Positions 49,976-58,988 of a DNA stretch of 64,000 nt are shown piece by piece; position 1 is the stretch's first letter, and each line of letters opens with the position of its first letter. This stretch comes from Flavobacteriales bacterium UBA852 (GTDB taxonomy: Bacteria; Bacteroidota; Bacteroidia; Flavobacteriales_E; Vicingaceae). Made by a program: the position numbers and the translations under genes. The notes under the pieces were generated by a model. The model did not search any database and had not been told where the DNA came from. It saw only the letters and a program-made list of their open reading frames with translations. The DNA lies in contig DBGO01000010.1 in assembly GCA_002295925.1 (NCBI GenBank), positions 1 through 64,000 of the forward strand, given 5' to 3'.

Positions 49976-51592
49976 CTAATCTACATTATCGTGAAGAAAC
50001 GAATTGTTATCGCGTAGCTTTGGCGTATTATCTTCATCATCCGAAATGGTATAACGCGACACATTGCTTTCAGAGGAATGCGGTGTGTTTTCTAAAGTAA
50101 TATTTCTGCGCTTGTATGCCGGTTCTTTTTCCAAATCGGACAAACCGGTTGGTGTTTTCATTTTGGAAGTTAATGCTTTTAAACGCATAATTCGGTCTTT
50201 CGATTTTTTAAGCATTTCTTCCTCAGTAGGTCTGTTTTGTATTGGGTTTGGTGTTTCGTTTACAGGTGTATTTTGCACCGTTTTATTTTCAACGTTATAG
50301 TTGTTTTCTTCGTTTTTTTGTTCATTTACAGTGTTTTCTACATTTTCACTGTTTACTTGCTTTCGTTTTTGCTCAATTAGTTCTTCATCGTCATCTAAAG
50401 AAAAACGTACTACATTTTCGGGCTCACTTTTTGGTGTTTCGGTAATATTGGACTGAGATGCCGGTTCTTTAATAATCAGTTTAAAATCTTCAATATTTTC
50501 TTCCTCGGCAGTTTCTTCTTTTTGTACATCTTGTGCCGTTTCATCCACTTTTTGAGTGATAACCACGGGGACATCTTCATCTAAAGTACGAACCACTTTT
50601 TGCGGTTCTTTTTCCATTCCAAAGCCTGTTGGATTTTTAGACCCAAATCCGGTTGCAATTACTGTTACCGATATTTTTTCTCCCAATGATTCGTCGGTGC
50701 CGTTACCCCAAATAATATCGGCAGTATATCCTGATTCATTTTGGATGTATTCAGTAATTTCATCAATTTCATCCATTGTAATTTCTTCGGTACCAGAAGT
50801 AATATTTAATAAAATATAATTTGCTCCGGTAATATCATTATCGTTCAATAATGGTGATGCCATTGCTTGACTAACGGCTTTAATGGCTCTATTTTCACCT
50901 TCGGCAGCTGCAGAGCCCATAATGGCTGTACCACCATCTTTCATTACGGTTTTCACATCTTCAAAATCCACATTTATATAACCCGGAACTGTAATAATTT
51001 CGGCAATTCCTTTTGCGGCGACAGTCAACACATCATCGGCTTTGGCAAATGCTTCGCTCATACGTAAATTGCCGTACATTTCGCGCAATTTATCATTATT
51101 GATAATCAGTAATGTATCTACATTTTGGCGCATTTCTTCCAAACCTTTTTCGGCTTGTAGTTTACGCCGGCGACCTTCAAAAGAAAACGGTACTGTAACG
51201 ATACCTATGGTAAGAATACCCATTTCTTTGGCGGCTTGGGCAATAATAGGTGCTGCTCCGGTTCCTGTTCCACCTCCCATTCCGGCAGTTATAAATGCCA
51301 TTTTGGTGTTTTTAGCCAAGATTTCTTTAATCTCCTCAACGCTTTCAATAGCCGAATTTTTTCCTACTTCGGGATTTGAACCGGCACCTCTTCCTTCGGT
51401 TAAGGTTACTCCCAATTGTATTTTATTGGGAATAGGACTTAAATCCAAGGCTTGTTGGTCGGTGTTGCAGATTACAAAATCTACACCGGTAATTCCTTGG
51501 CTAAACATATGATTTACGGCATTGCTTCCGCCGCCGCCTACGCCAATTACTTTAATAATTGATGATTGATCTTTGGGTAAATCGAATTTCAT
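49976..51592 (-). CDS. ftsZ: Cell division protein FtsZ
   Basis: FtsZ is the tubulin-like GTPase that forms the division ring. The 538-aa protein has the GTPase core in residues 1-320 or so, with GGGGSNAVNHM near 19-29 and the tubulin signature GGGTGTG (106-112). A Glu/Asn-rich, probably disordered linker of about 190 residues follows, then the C-terminal peptide ending SFLHDNVD that binds FtsA and other partners in Bacteroidota. It is 29 bp after ftsA and ends the dcw cluster at a terminator. Confidence 0.98.
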   Translation of the reverse strand: MKFDLPKDQSSIIKVIGVGGGGSNAVNHMFSQGITGVDFVICNTDQQALDLSPIPNKIQLGVTLTEGRGAGSNPEVGKNSAIESVEEIKEILAKNTKMAFITAGMGGGTGTGAAPIIAQAAKEMGILTIGIVTVPFSFEGRRRKLQAEKGLEEMRQNVDTLLIINNDKLREMYGNLRMSEAFAKADDVLTVAAKGIAEIITVPGYINVDFEDVKTVMKDGGTAIMGSAAAEGENRAIKAVSQAMASPLLNDNDITGANYILLNITSGTEEITMDEIDEITEYIQNESGYTADIIWGNGTDESLGEKISVTVIATGFGSKNPTGFGMEKEPQKVVRTLDEDVPVVITQKVDETAQDVQKEETAEEENIEDFKLIIKEPASQSNITETPKSEPENVVRFSLDDDEELIEQKRKQVNSENVENTVNEQKNEENNYNVENKTVQNTPVNETPNPIQNRPTEEEMLKKSKDRIMRLKALTSKMKTPTGLSDLEKEPAYKRRNITLENTPHSSESNVSRYTISDDEDNTPKLRDNNSFLHDNVD

Positions 51593-51621
51593 AATATCCG
51601 GTTTTAATGTGTTTATTCTTA

Positions 51622-52908
51622 TTAATTTGTTTCTTCGTCGAAAAATTGCTTTCCGAAACTTAATATTTTATCAAATAACCCGCCGGGCTTTTTATCTTTT
51701 GAATACCCCACTACGGTATTATTTTGCGTTTGATTTTCAGATTTTCTTTGTTTTTCCAGTTTTTCAAAACCTTTTAATACCAACCCGATTCCTGTGGCAT
51801 ACATTGGACTGGTTAAAATATCACTGCTGCCGGCAGCCAAATGCTCGGTTGGATAACCTATGCGAGTATCCATTCCGGTAACATATTCGAATAATTGGGT
51901 AATGTGTTTTAATTGCGAACCTCCGCCGGTTACCACTATTCCGGCAATTAATTTATTCTCATAACCCGAATTTTTAATTTCATAATATATATGCTCAATA
52001 ATTTCTTCCATTCGGGCTTGAATAATGCTCGCCAAGTTTTTTAGTGATATTTCACGCGGTTCTCGTCCGCGCAAACCGGGGATGGACACAATTTCGTTTT
52101 CTTTACTCTCGGTTGCCAATGCCGAACCAAATTTCAATTTCAATAATTCGGCTTGTTTACCAATGATATTACATCCTTGTTTAATGTCCTCGGTAATTAC
52201 ATTTCCGCCGAAAGGAATAACAGCCGTATGGCGAATAATTCCATCTTGAAAAATGGCAATATCTGTTGTTCCTCCACCGATATCAACCAAAACTACCCCG
52301 GCTTCTTTTTCTTCTTCATTTAATACCGATTCGGAAGATGCCAAGGGTTCAAGAATTAAATCATCTACATCCAAGCCTGATTTGTGTACGCATTTGTAAA
52401 TATTTTTTGCGGCGGTTACTTGACCTGTAATGATATGAAAATTGGCTTCTAATCGAACACCCGACATTCCAATCGGATCTTTTATGCCTTGCTCATTGTC
52501 TATAATATATTCTTGAGGCAACACGTGAATAATTTCTTCGCCGGGAAGCATTGCCAATTTGTACATATCGTCAATCAGTCCGTCAATATCTTTTTGAGAA
52601 ATTTCATCATCTACACTGTGTCGTATTTTTATTCCTCTGTGTTGTAAACTTTTTATGTGCTGACCGGCAATACCAACATTTACCGAGCCAATTTCCACTC
52701 CCGAATTTTCTTCGGCTTCTTCAACGGCTTTTCGTATGGATTGAACGGTTTTGTCAATATTGGACACTACTCCACGCGTTACCCCGATAGACTCGCTTTT
52801 TCCCATTCCCAAAATTTCGAGTTTACCATACTCGTTTTTGCGTCCTACGATGGCAACTATTTTTGTTGTTCCAATATCTAAACCTACGACAATTTCTGAT
52901 GATTCCAT
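51622..52908 (-). CDS. ftsA: Cell division protein FtsA
   Basis: FtsA is the actin-like protein that tethers FtsZ to the membrane. The 428-aa protein has the ATPase motifs VGLDIGTTKIVAIVG near 8-22, VVLVDIGGGTTDIAIF and GIVVTGGGSQLKHI. The C-terminal stretch ends with GLFDKILSFGKQFF, the expected amphipathic membrane-targeting helix. It lies 2 bp after ftsQ and 29 bp before ftsZ. Confidence 0.97.
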   Translation of the reverse strand: MESSEIVVGLDIGTTKIVAIVGRKNEYGKLEILGMGKSESIGVTRGVVSNIDKTVQSIRKAVEEAEENSGVEIGSVNVGIAGQHIKSLQHRGIKIRHSVDDEISQKDIDGLIDDMYKLAMLPGEEIIHVLPQEYIIDNEQGIKDPIGMSGVRLEANFHIITGQVTAAKNIYKCVHKSGLDVDDLILEPLASSESVLNEEEKEAGVVLVDIGGGTTDIAIFQDGIIRHTAVIPFGGNVITEDIKQGCNIIGKQAELLKLKFGSALATESKENEIVSIPGLRGREPREISLKNLASIIQARMEEIIEHIYYEIKNSGYENKLIAGIVVTGGGSQLKHITQLFEYVTGMDTRIGYPTEHLAAGSSDILTSPMYATGIGLVLKGFEKLEKQRKSENQTQNNTVVGYSKDKKPGGLFDKILSFGKQFFDEETN

Positions 52909-52910
52909 TT

Positions 52911-53696
52911 TTATTGTTTTTTAGTGCAAACCACTTGATTTTTATATTTTAAATTGATGGTTCGATACTTATCCCATCCTATATTTTTCATTGCTTTTTT
53001 ATAAAACAATTTTAACTTTTTGAATTTAGCTTCTAAATCTTCTGCTGAACCTAATACAATTGTATGATTTCCTACTTTAGGAATCAATACCCAATCCAAT
53101 TCTTTATTAACAAACAACTGTTCAATTTGTGCGTTTAGAAATTTATCTTGACGAACAAATCGTGCAATTTTAAACGCATCATCAAGCAAGGTTTTATGAG
53201 CCAAAGAATCGGGAATTTGCGATGCGAAATTATATTTATACCAAATGCCGTAAGGTTCTTTTTGGGTTAAAGAAACAACCGGAACGCGTGCGGTAAAACG
53301 TTTTGAAACAGGCATAAGTTTTCCGTTTTCGTCGATATAATATGATTCATCGGCAGAAAAAACCCGCACAATGGGACGACGTTGCACGATTTCTACATTT
53401 AACACGCCATTGATTGACTTATATATTTGGGCTTTTTCAATATCCGGATGATTGGCGATTATTTTTTCCAATTCGTTTAGCTTAAAACTTATTATCGGTT
53501 TACCAAGCGAATCATTTTTTAAAATTAATTGTTCTATATCCTTGGTATTGATAAATCGGTTTTCGTCTTTAGCAATTTCTACCTCGATTTTTTGCAGAGG
53601 TACTTGTTTTTCTTTTGCATTTACAAAAGACAACAACAAAACAAGCAAAATACCATACAGTGCCCAGAGTGATATGTTTAGCCACTTTTTATTCAT
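52911..53696 (-). CDS. ftsQ: Cell division protein FtsQ
   Basis: FtsQ is a bitopic membrane protein that links early and late divisome parts. The 261-aa protein has one N-terminal helix (about 7-24), a POTRA domain (about 35-110: KIEVEIAKDENRFINTKDIE) and a beta domain. Its start overlaps the end of murC by 8 bp. Sequence conservation is low in this family, so the call relies on topology, domain order and the position murC-ftsQ-ftsA. Confidence 0.93.
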   Translation of the reverse strand: MNKKWLNISLWALYGILLVLLLSFVNAKEKQVPLQKIEVEIAKDENRFINTKDIEQLILKNDSLGKPIISFKLNELEKIIANHPDIEKAQIYKSINGVLNVEIVQRRPIVRVFSADESYYIDENGKLMPVSKRFTARVPVVSLTQKEPYGIWYKYNFASQIPDSLAHKTLLDDAFKIARFVRQDKFLNAQIEQLFVNKELDWVLIPKVGNHTIVLGSAEDLEAKFKKLKLFYKKAMKNIGWDKYRTINLKYKNQVVCTKKQ

Positions 53697-55059
53697 ACAC
53701 TGATTTTTGCTTTTTTAACAATATATTTTTGATGTTTTCCAATTCTTTGTCAATATCGCCAGCACCCATTGTTACAAGCAATTTTGGACTGTTTTGCTTT
53801 AAAAAATTTTCAATTTCACTTTTATCCGGTAAAGTTGTTTTTTGTTTATCCATATATTGAGCTATTGACTCCGACGACACTCCTTCTATAGGTAATTCGC
53901 GCGCAGGATAAACGGGCAAAATTGCCACCTTGCCGGCAATGGATAACGCTTGCGCAAATTCTTTTTGAAAATCTCGTGTGCGTGAAAATAAGTGCGGTTG
54001 GAAAATAACCGTCAGCGGAAAATCGGGATAAAGTTGTTTAACAGCATTTAAAGTCGCCTTTATTTCGGCAGGATGATGCGCATAATCATCTATAAAAATT
54101 AAATCCTCTTTTTTTATGTGAAATTCAAAGCGGCGTTTTACACCTTCAAATGTTTCAATTCCTTTTTTTATTGTCTCAATATCTACACCCAATTTATAAA
54201 CGAGATACGCTGCCGCCAATGTATTTTCGGCATTATGCAAACCGGGATAATTCAATTTCACTTTAAAAACTGCATGCTCAATTTTAAACGTGGCATTTAC
54301 TTGCCCCTTCTCCACACTGTAATCCAATAATTGGGCATCAGCAGGTTGATGAATTGAGTAAGTACTTGTATTTTTATGTTTTAATTCACCGGTTAATTCG
54401 GGCTTGGTAATCAGTTGTTTTACTTGTGTGGCAAATTCTTGGTATGCTTTACCAATTGTTTCTTCATCATTATAAATATCCAAATGGTCGGCATCGGTAG
54501 AAGTAATAACAGCAATTTCGGGGTATAATGTCAGAAAAGAACGGTCAAATTCATCCGCTTCGGTAACCATAAATTGCGGATTGTCATTCAAAACCATATT
54601 GGAATTGAAATTTTTGGCGATACCACCCAAAAAAGCTACTAAGGGAATGCCGGCGGTTTGCAGTAAATGGGTTATTAAAATAGAAGTAGTGGTTTTGCCG
54701 TGTGTTCCTGCAACTGCCAATGTTGGAATATTTTGCGACAACATTCCCAACACTTGTGCTCTTTTATATATTTGATAGTTTTTCTTTAAAGCAATGAGCA
54801 ATTGATTATCCTTTGGAACCGCCGGTGTATAAACAACCATATTGTTTTCTGAAAACTCAGAGAATGCTTCGGGTAAGGGAAGATTTTCATCATATACTAT
54901 TTCAATCCCCTCGTTTTCAAGTGCCGATGTTAAAGGTGTTTTGGTTTTATCGTAACCATAAACCTTTACACCAATGGTGTTAAAATATCTTGCCAAAGCA
55001 CTCATTCCAATGCCACCGACACCTACAAAATAGATATTTTCAAGCGCTTTTAAATTCAT
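53689..55059 (-). CDS. murC: UDP-N-acetylmuramate-L-alanine ligase
   Basis: MurC adds L-alanine to UDP-MurNAc, the first amino acid of the peptidoglycan stem. The 456-aa protein has the N-terminal Rossmann part (VGVGGIGMSALARYF), the ATP loop AVAGTHGKTTTS, the Mur-ligase central block TSTDADHLDIY and the C-terminal DDYAHHPAEIKATL motif. It lies between murG and ftsQ, overlapping ftsQ. Confidence 0.97.
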   Translation of the reverse strand: MNLKALENIYFVGVGGIGMSALARYFNTIGVKVYGYDKTKTPLTSALENEGIEIVYDENLPLPEAFSEFSENNMVVYTPAVPKDNQLLIALKKNYQIYKRAQVLGMLSQNIPTLAVAGTHGKTTTSILITHLLQTAGIPLVAFLGGIAKNFNSNMVLNDNPQFMVTEADEFDRSFLTLYPEIAVITSTDADHLDIYNDEETIGKAYQEFATQVKQLITKPELTGELKHKNTSTYSIHQPADAQLLDYSVEKGQVNATFKIEHAVFKVKLNYPGLHNAENTLAAAYLVYKLGVDIETIKKGIETFEGVKRRFEFHIKKEDLIFIDDYAHHPAEIKATLNAVKQLYPDFPLTVIFQPHLFSRTRDFQKEFAQALSIAGKVAILPVYPARELPIEGVSSESIAQYMDKQKTTLPDKSEIENFLKQNSPKLLVTMGAGDIDKELENIKNILLKKQKSVYE

Positions 55060-55061
55060 TT

Positions 55062-56165
55062 TTACCGGTCTGCCAATTTTAAAATTTCATTTGCAATATC
55101 ATCTGCTGCGTTAGGTTTACCTAACGGGGTTATATTTTTAATCAATTCGTTTTGCAAATTCTTATCATTCAACAAATTATCCAATTCGTTTTTCAACTTT
55201 GCTTGTGCTTCATCATCTTTAACCATAATTGCCGCATGGTGATTGACCAATGCCATAGCATTTTTTGTTTGGTGGTCTTCGGCAACATTGGGCGAAGGAA
55301 TAAAAATAGCGGGCTTTTTAGCCACAGCAATTTCCGATACACTCAATGCACCGGCACGTGATATTACAATATTTGCCGCCGCATACGCATAATCCATACG
55401 CGAGATAAAGGGCATCGTAATAATCGTTTCGGCATTTATTTCATTAACGGCTTGTTTGGCTTTTTCGGCATAATATTTTCCTGTTTGCCAAATGAGTTGA
55501 ATATTATTTTCCTTGAAATAGGGAAGCATCTTTTCTATTACTTGGTTTATGGTTCGTGCACCTAAACTGCCACCAATTACCAATACGGTTTGCAATTCAT
55601 TTTTCAGGTTAAAATAAGCTAATGCTTCATTTCGTTTATGACTTAAATTCAGTATATCTTGTCGCACCGGGTTTCCGGTTAACAGAATTTTATCCTTAGG
55701 GAAAAAACGTTCCATATTATCATACGCCACGCAAATAATGTTGGCTTTTTTTGCCAATAATTTATTGGTAATTCCCGGGTAAGAATTTTGCTCTTGCAAA
55801 ACAGTGGGAATATTTAATTTTTCGGCAGTTTTTAGAGTCGGTCCACTGGCATAACCACCGACACCAACCGCAACATCAGGACGAAAATCTTTTATTATTT
55901 TTTTTGCTTTATTTAAACTCTTCAACAGTAAAAACGGAACTTTTAAATTTTTCAGTGTTAAACGTCGTTGCAAACCGGCTATGGGTAACCCGATAATTTT
56001 ATAACCTGCCTGAGGCACTTTTTCCATCTCCATTTTTCCTTCGGCTCCAATAAACAAAATTTCGGCATCCGGACGTTTGGCTTTTACCGCATTAGCAATT
56101 GCTATTGCCGGATATATATGTCCTCCGGTTCCTCCTCCACTGATAATAACTTTTATTTTTTTCAT
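55062..56165 (-). CDS. murG: Lipid II synthase MurG
   Basis: MurG transfers GlcNAc to lipid I, giving lipid II, on the inner face of the membrane. The 367-aa GT-B protein has the phosphate loop SGGGTGGHIYPAIAIA (9-24), the PTVLQEQNSYPGITNKLL block, LVIGGSLGARTIN and SRAGALSVSEIA (UDP-GlcNAc site). The ATG overlaps the ftsW stop codon (ATGA). Confidence 0.97.
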   Translation of the reverse strand: MKKIKVIISGGGTGGHIYPAIAIANAVKAKRPDAEILFIGAEGKMEMEKVPQAGYKIIGLPIAGLQRRLTLKNLKVPFLLLKSLNKAKKIIKDFRPDVAVGVGGYASGPTLKTAEKLNIPTVLQEQNSYPGITNKLLAKKANIICVAYDNMERFFPKDKILLTGNPVRQDILNLSHKRNEALAYFNLKNELQTVLVIGGSLGARTINQVIEKMLPYFKENNIQLIWQTGKYYAEKAKQAVNEINAETIITMPFISRMDYAYAAANIVISRAGALSVSEIAVAKKPAIFIPSPNVAEDHQTKNAMALVNHHAAIMVKDDEAQAKLKNELDNLLNDKNLQNELIKNITPLGKPNAADDIANEILKLADR

Positions 56166-57316
56166 TTTGCCGATGCTTTTTTGGGGTTAGATTTTAACAA
56201 TCCCGTATTACTAACGCTTAATACTACACCTATTGTTATACAAGTAAACCAAATAGAAGTACCACCCATACTGACAAGCGGCAAGGGCTGACCGGTTACG
56301 GGAAAAACTCCCACGGCTACTCCCATATTGATGAATGCCTGAAAAGCAATGCTAAACGTCAATCCGATGGCGAGTAAAGAACCAAAAGTGCGTTCGGCAC
56401 GAGAAGCTATGCGCACGCCACGAAACAACAATACCAAATACAAAAAAATTACCACCAGTGCTCCAATAGTTCCATATTCTTCTACAATAATGGCAAAAAT
56501 AAAATCGGAATACGGATGCGGTAAAAAATTTCGTTGTGTACTTTTTCCCGGACCTTTACCTTTTATTCCGCCGCCGGCAATGGCAATTTTTGCTTGTTCG
56601 GCTTGATAGTTACTTTCAGACTCGCCTTTTTCAAAAGATTCTATTCTTTTTTTCCACGTGGCAAAACGCGGAAACAACTTTGGACTGACCGATGCTATGG
56701 CAAATACCAGTAAGATCCCCACAATTCCCAAGCCAATGGTTGCTAAGATAAACTTCATAGGCACTCTTCCGATAAACATAATAAATAATGAAATTGCAAA
56801 CAACATTGCCGCCGTAGAAAAGTTGGCGGGCAATATCAAGGCGCAAACCGCCACCACCGGAATAATCAGGGGTAAATATGCTTCTTTAAAATCGGTAATA
56901 ACATCTTGCTTTTTTGCCAACACTCTTGCCAAATACATTATAAGTGCAAGCTTAGCCAAATCAGACGTTTGAAACGTTTGGTTAATAATAGGAATAACCA
57001 ACCAACGACTTGCTTCGTTGATATTGGCACCGGTAAATAGTGTAAGCAACAATAATGGTATGGCGATGAACAACGCCAATTGAGATAATCGAGAGAAATA
57101 CTTGTATTTGATATTTTGTACAACTGCCATCATTCCGAAACCAATACCCAAAATAAAGACATGCTTTAACAAATAGAAAATTGTATTCCCACTTTTGTAT
57201 TTATATGCCAAGGTGGCAATAGAACTGTAAACCGTTAAAATTGATAATATGGCCAACAAAAACGTGACCATCCATATTACTCTGTCTCCTTTTATATATT
57301 TGAATTTTAATTCCAT
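56162..57316 (-). CDS. ftsW: Peptidoglycan polymerase FtsW (SEDS family)
   Basis: FtsW polymerises lipid II at the septum together with its partner transpeptidase FtsI. The 384-aa protein has about ten membrane helices, the IAIAGGGIKGKGPGKSTQRN loop, LPHPYSDFIFAIIVEEYGTI and LPLVSMGGTSIW motifs. The C-terminus is a short basic tail. It lies between the 99-aa unknown gene and murG. Confidence 0.96.
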   Translation of the reverse strand: MELKFKYIKGDRVIWMVTFLLAILSILTVYSSIATLAYKYKSGNTIFYLLKHVFILGIGFGMMAVVQNIKYKYFSRLSQLALFIAIPLLLLTLFTGANINEASRWLVIPIINQTFQTSDLAKLALIMYLARVLAKKQDVITDFKEAYLPLIIPVVAVCALILPANFSTAAMLFAISLFIMFIGRVPMKFILATIGLGIVGILLVFAIASVSPKLFPRFATWKKRIESFEKGESESNYQAEQAKIAIAGGGIKGKGPGKSTQRNFLPHPYSDFIFAIIVEEYGTIGALVVIFLYLVLLFRGVRIASRAERTFGSLLAIGLTFSIAFQAFINMGVAVGVFPVTGQPLPLVSMGGTSIWFTCITIGVVLSVSNTGLLKSNPKKASAK

Positions 57317-57324
57317 TCTAAATT

Positions 57325-57624
57325 TTATCGCACTACATAAATTCTGCTGCTTAACATTTTTGCTTCATTTGCATATTTCAATGCCGTCTCTTTATCTTCT
57401 GCTGCAAGCAAAAAAGCATTATAAGCATCTGTCAGATGCTCTTTTGTCAATGTTTCGTTGTCGCAAATAAAAATCAGCAATTTGTAATTTTTGCCTTTCT
57501 CAATACTATTGTAAACCGTTTTGTAATGCTTTACATCTGCAATTACAGTGTAAGGCATTGCCGCATCGAGCTTATTGGACAATTGTTCAACATTCAATTC
57601 TACCAATTCTGATAAAGTAGTCAT
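57325..57624 (-). CDS. Uncharacterised 99-aa protein inside the dcw cluster
   Basis: With the start at MTTLSELVELNVEQLSNKLD the protein has 99 aa. The frame is also open upstream into murD, but those residues are non-family and Cys/Gln-rich. The protein has a mixed helical and beta pattern (YKLLIFICDNETL; AFLLAAEDKETALKYANEAK), with no signal peptide, membrane helix or known motif. Codon use looks like its neighbours. It starts 19 bp after the murD stop and ends 8 bp before the ftsW ATG, so it is co-transcribed with division genes. I do not recognise it. Confidence 0.75.
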   Translation of the reverse strand: MTTLSELVELNVEQLSNKLDAAMPYTVIADVKHYKTVYNSIEKGKNYKLLIFICDNETLTKEHLTDAYNAFLLAAEDKETALKYANEAKMLSSRIYVVR

Positions 57625-57643
57625 ATTATTACGTTTTTGGGGA

Positions 57644-58987
57644 TTACAAACCTCTAACTGCAGCTTTAAATTGATGACCTCTGTCTTCGTAATTTTCGAA
57701 CAAATCGAAACTTGCACAAGCCGGAGACAAAAGCACTGCATCGCCTTTTTTACCCAAACTGTAGGCAACATTTACGGCTTCTTGTGCACTTTGCGTATCT
57801 ACAATTGTATCTACAATATCACCAAAAGCTGCGTGTATTTTACTGTTGTCTTTTCCTAAACAAACGATGGCTTTTACTTTTTCTTGCACCAATTCTTTAA
57901 GCATGGAATAATCGTTTCCTTTATCCACACCGCCAACTATCCAAATAACCGGCTTGGTCATGCTGCCTAAGGCATACCAAGTGGCATTTACGTTTGTGGC
58001 TTTAGAATCGTTTATAAAGTCTATTCCGTGGACTTTAAGCACAAATTCCAAACGATGTTCTACATTTTGAAAATCGGATAAGCTTTCTCTTATCACGTCT
58101 TTTCTGATTTCTAAAACTCTTGAGGCAATTGCTGCTGCCATTGAGTTTTGTCGGTTGTGCATTCCTTTGAGTGCGATTTTGTGAATTGACATAATTTCTA
58201 ACGGTTTATTATTTAGGTTTACAATTAATTTTTCATCATTTATATAAGCACCATTCTCTACTTTGTGATATACACTGTAAGGATGAAGAGTTGAGCGAAT
58301 TTCTTTTTTGTGTTCTTGTATGTAATTGGTAATTACTTCATCATCATCGCAATAAACAAAATGATGATTTGAGTTTTGATTTTGAATAATGCGAAACTTT
58401 GAAGCCACGTATTTATCAAAATCATAATCGTAACGGTCAAGGTGGTCGGGTGTAATGTTGGTAATAACAGCAATATCCGGTGTAAACTTATAGCATCCGT
58501 CAAGCTGAAAACTACTGATTTCCAATACATAATAATCGGCATTATGCTCGGCTACGTGCCATGCAAAACTGTATCCGATGTTTCCTGCCAAAGCAACATT
58601 TAACCCCGCTTTTTTTAAAATATGGTAAGTTAAGGATGCGGTAGTTGTTTTACCGTTACTGCCTGTTATGGCAATCAATTTGGCATCGGTATAGCGAGCC
58701 GCAAATTCTATTTCGGATATAACCGGAATGCCTTTCGACACAATTTTTTTAACTATTTCAACAGTATCGGGTATTCCGGGACTTTTAACAACCTCATCGG
58801 CACTTAGTATCTGTGCTTCGGTGTGCTCTCCTTCCTCAAAAGGTATATCATGATGTAAAAGAACGTCTTTGTATTTTTCTTTTATTTGTCCTTTGTCTGA
58901 AACCCAGACATCGAACCCTTTTTGCTTTGCCAAAATGGCTGCTCCCACACCACTTTCTCCTGCTCCAAGTACAGCTATTTTTGCCAT
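57644..58987 (-). CDS. murD: UDP-N-acetylmuramoylalanine-D-glutamate ligase
   Basis: MurD adds D-glutamate to UDP-MurNAc-L-Ala. The 447-aa protein has the N-terminal GAGESGVGAAILAKQKG, the ATP loop AITGSNGKTTTAS, the TNITPDHLDRYD block and the C-terminal FINDSKATNVNAT and LLSPACASFDLFENYEDRG motifs. It lies between mraY and the 99-aa gene. Confidence 0.97.
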   Translation of the reverse strand: MAKIAVLGAGESGVGAAILAKQKGFDVWVSDKGQIKEKYKDVLLHHDIPFEEGEHTEAQILSADEVVKSPGIPDTVEIVKKIVSKGIPVISEIEFAARYTDAKLIAITGSNGKTTTASLTYHILKKAGLNVALAGNIGYSFAWHVAEHNADYYVLEISSFQLDGCYKFTPDIAVITNITPDHLDRYDYDFDKYVASKFRIIQNQNSNHHFVYCDDDEVITNYIQEHKKEIRSTLHPYSVYHKVENGAYINDEKLIVNLNNKPLEIMSIHKIALKGMHNRQNSMAAAIASRVLEIRKDVIRESLSDFQNVEHRLEFVLKVHGIDFINDSKATNVNATWYALGSMTKPVIWIVGGVDKGNDYSMLKELVQEKVKAIVCLGKDNSKIHAAFGDIVDTIVDTQSAQEAVNVAYSLGKKGDAVLLSPACASFDLFENYEDRGHQFKAAVRGL

Positions 58988-58988
58988 T

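Noticed and set aside
51042..51512. 156-codon open frame antisense to ftsZ
   Set aside because: Mirror of the FtsZ GTPase domain; the composition follows the other strand.
57625..57771. Upstream extension of the 99-aa gene into murD
   Set aside because: It is the 3' end of murD in another frame; Cys/Gln-rich residues and the better start at 57624 argue against it.
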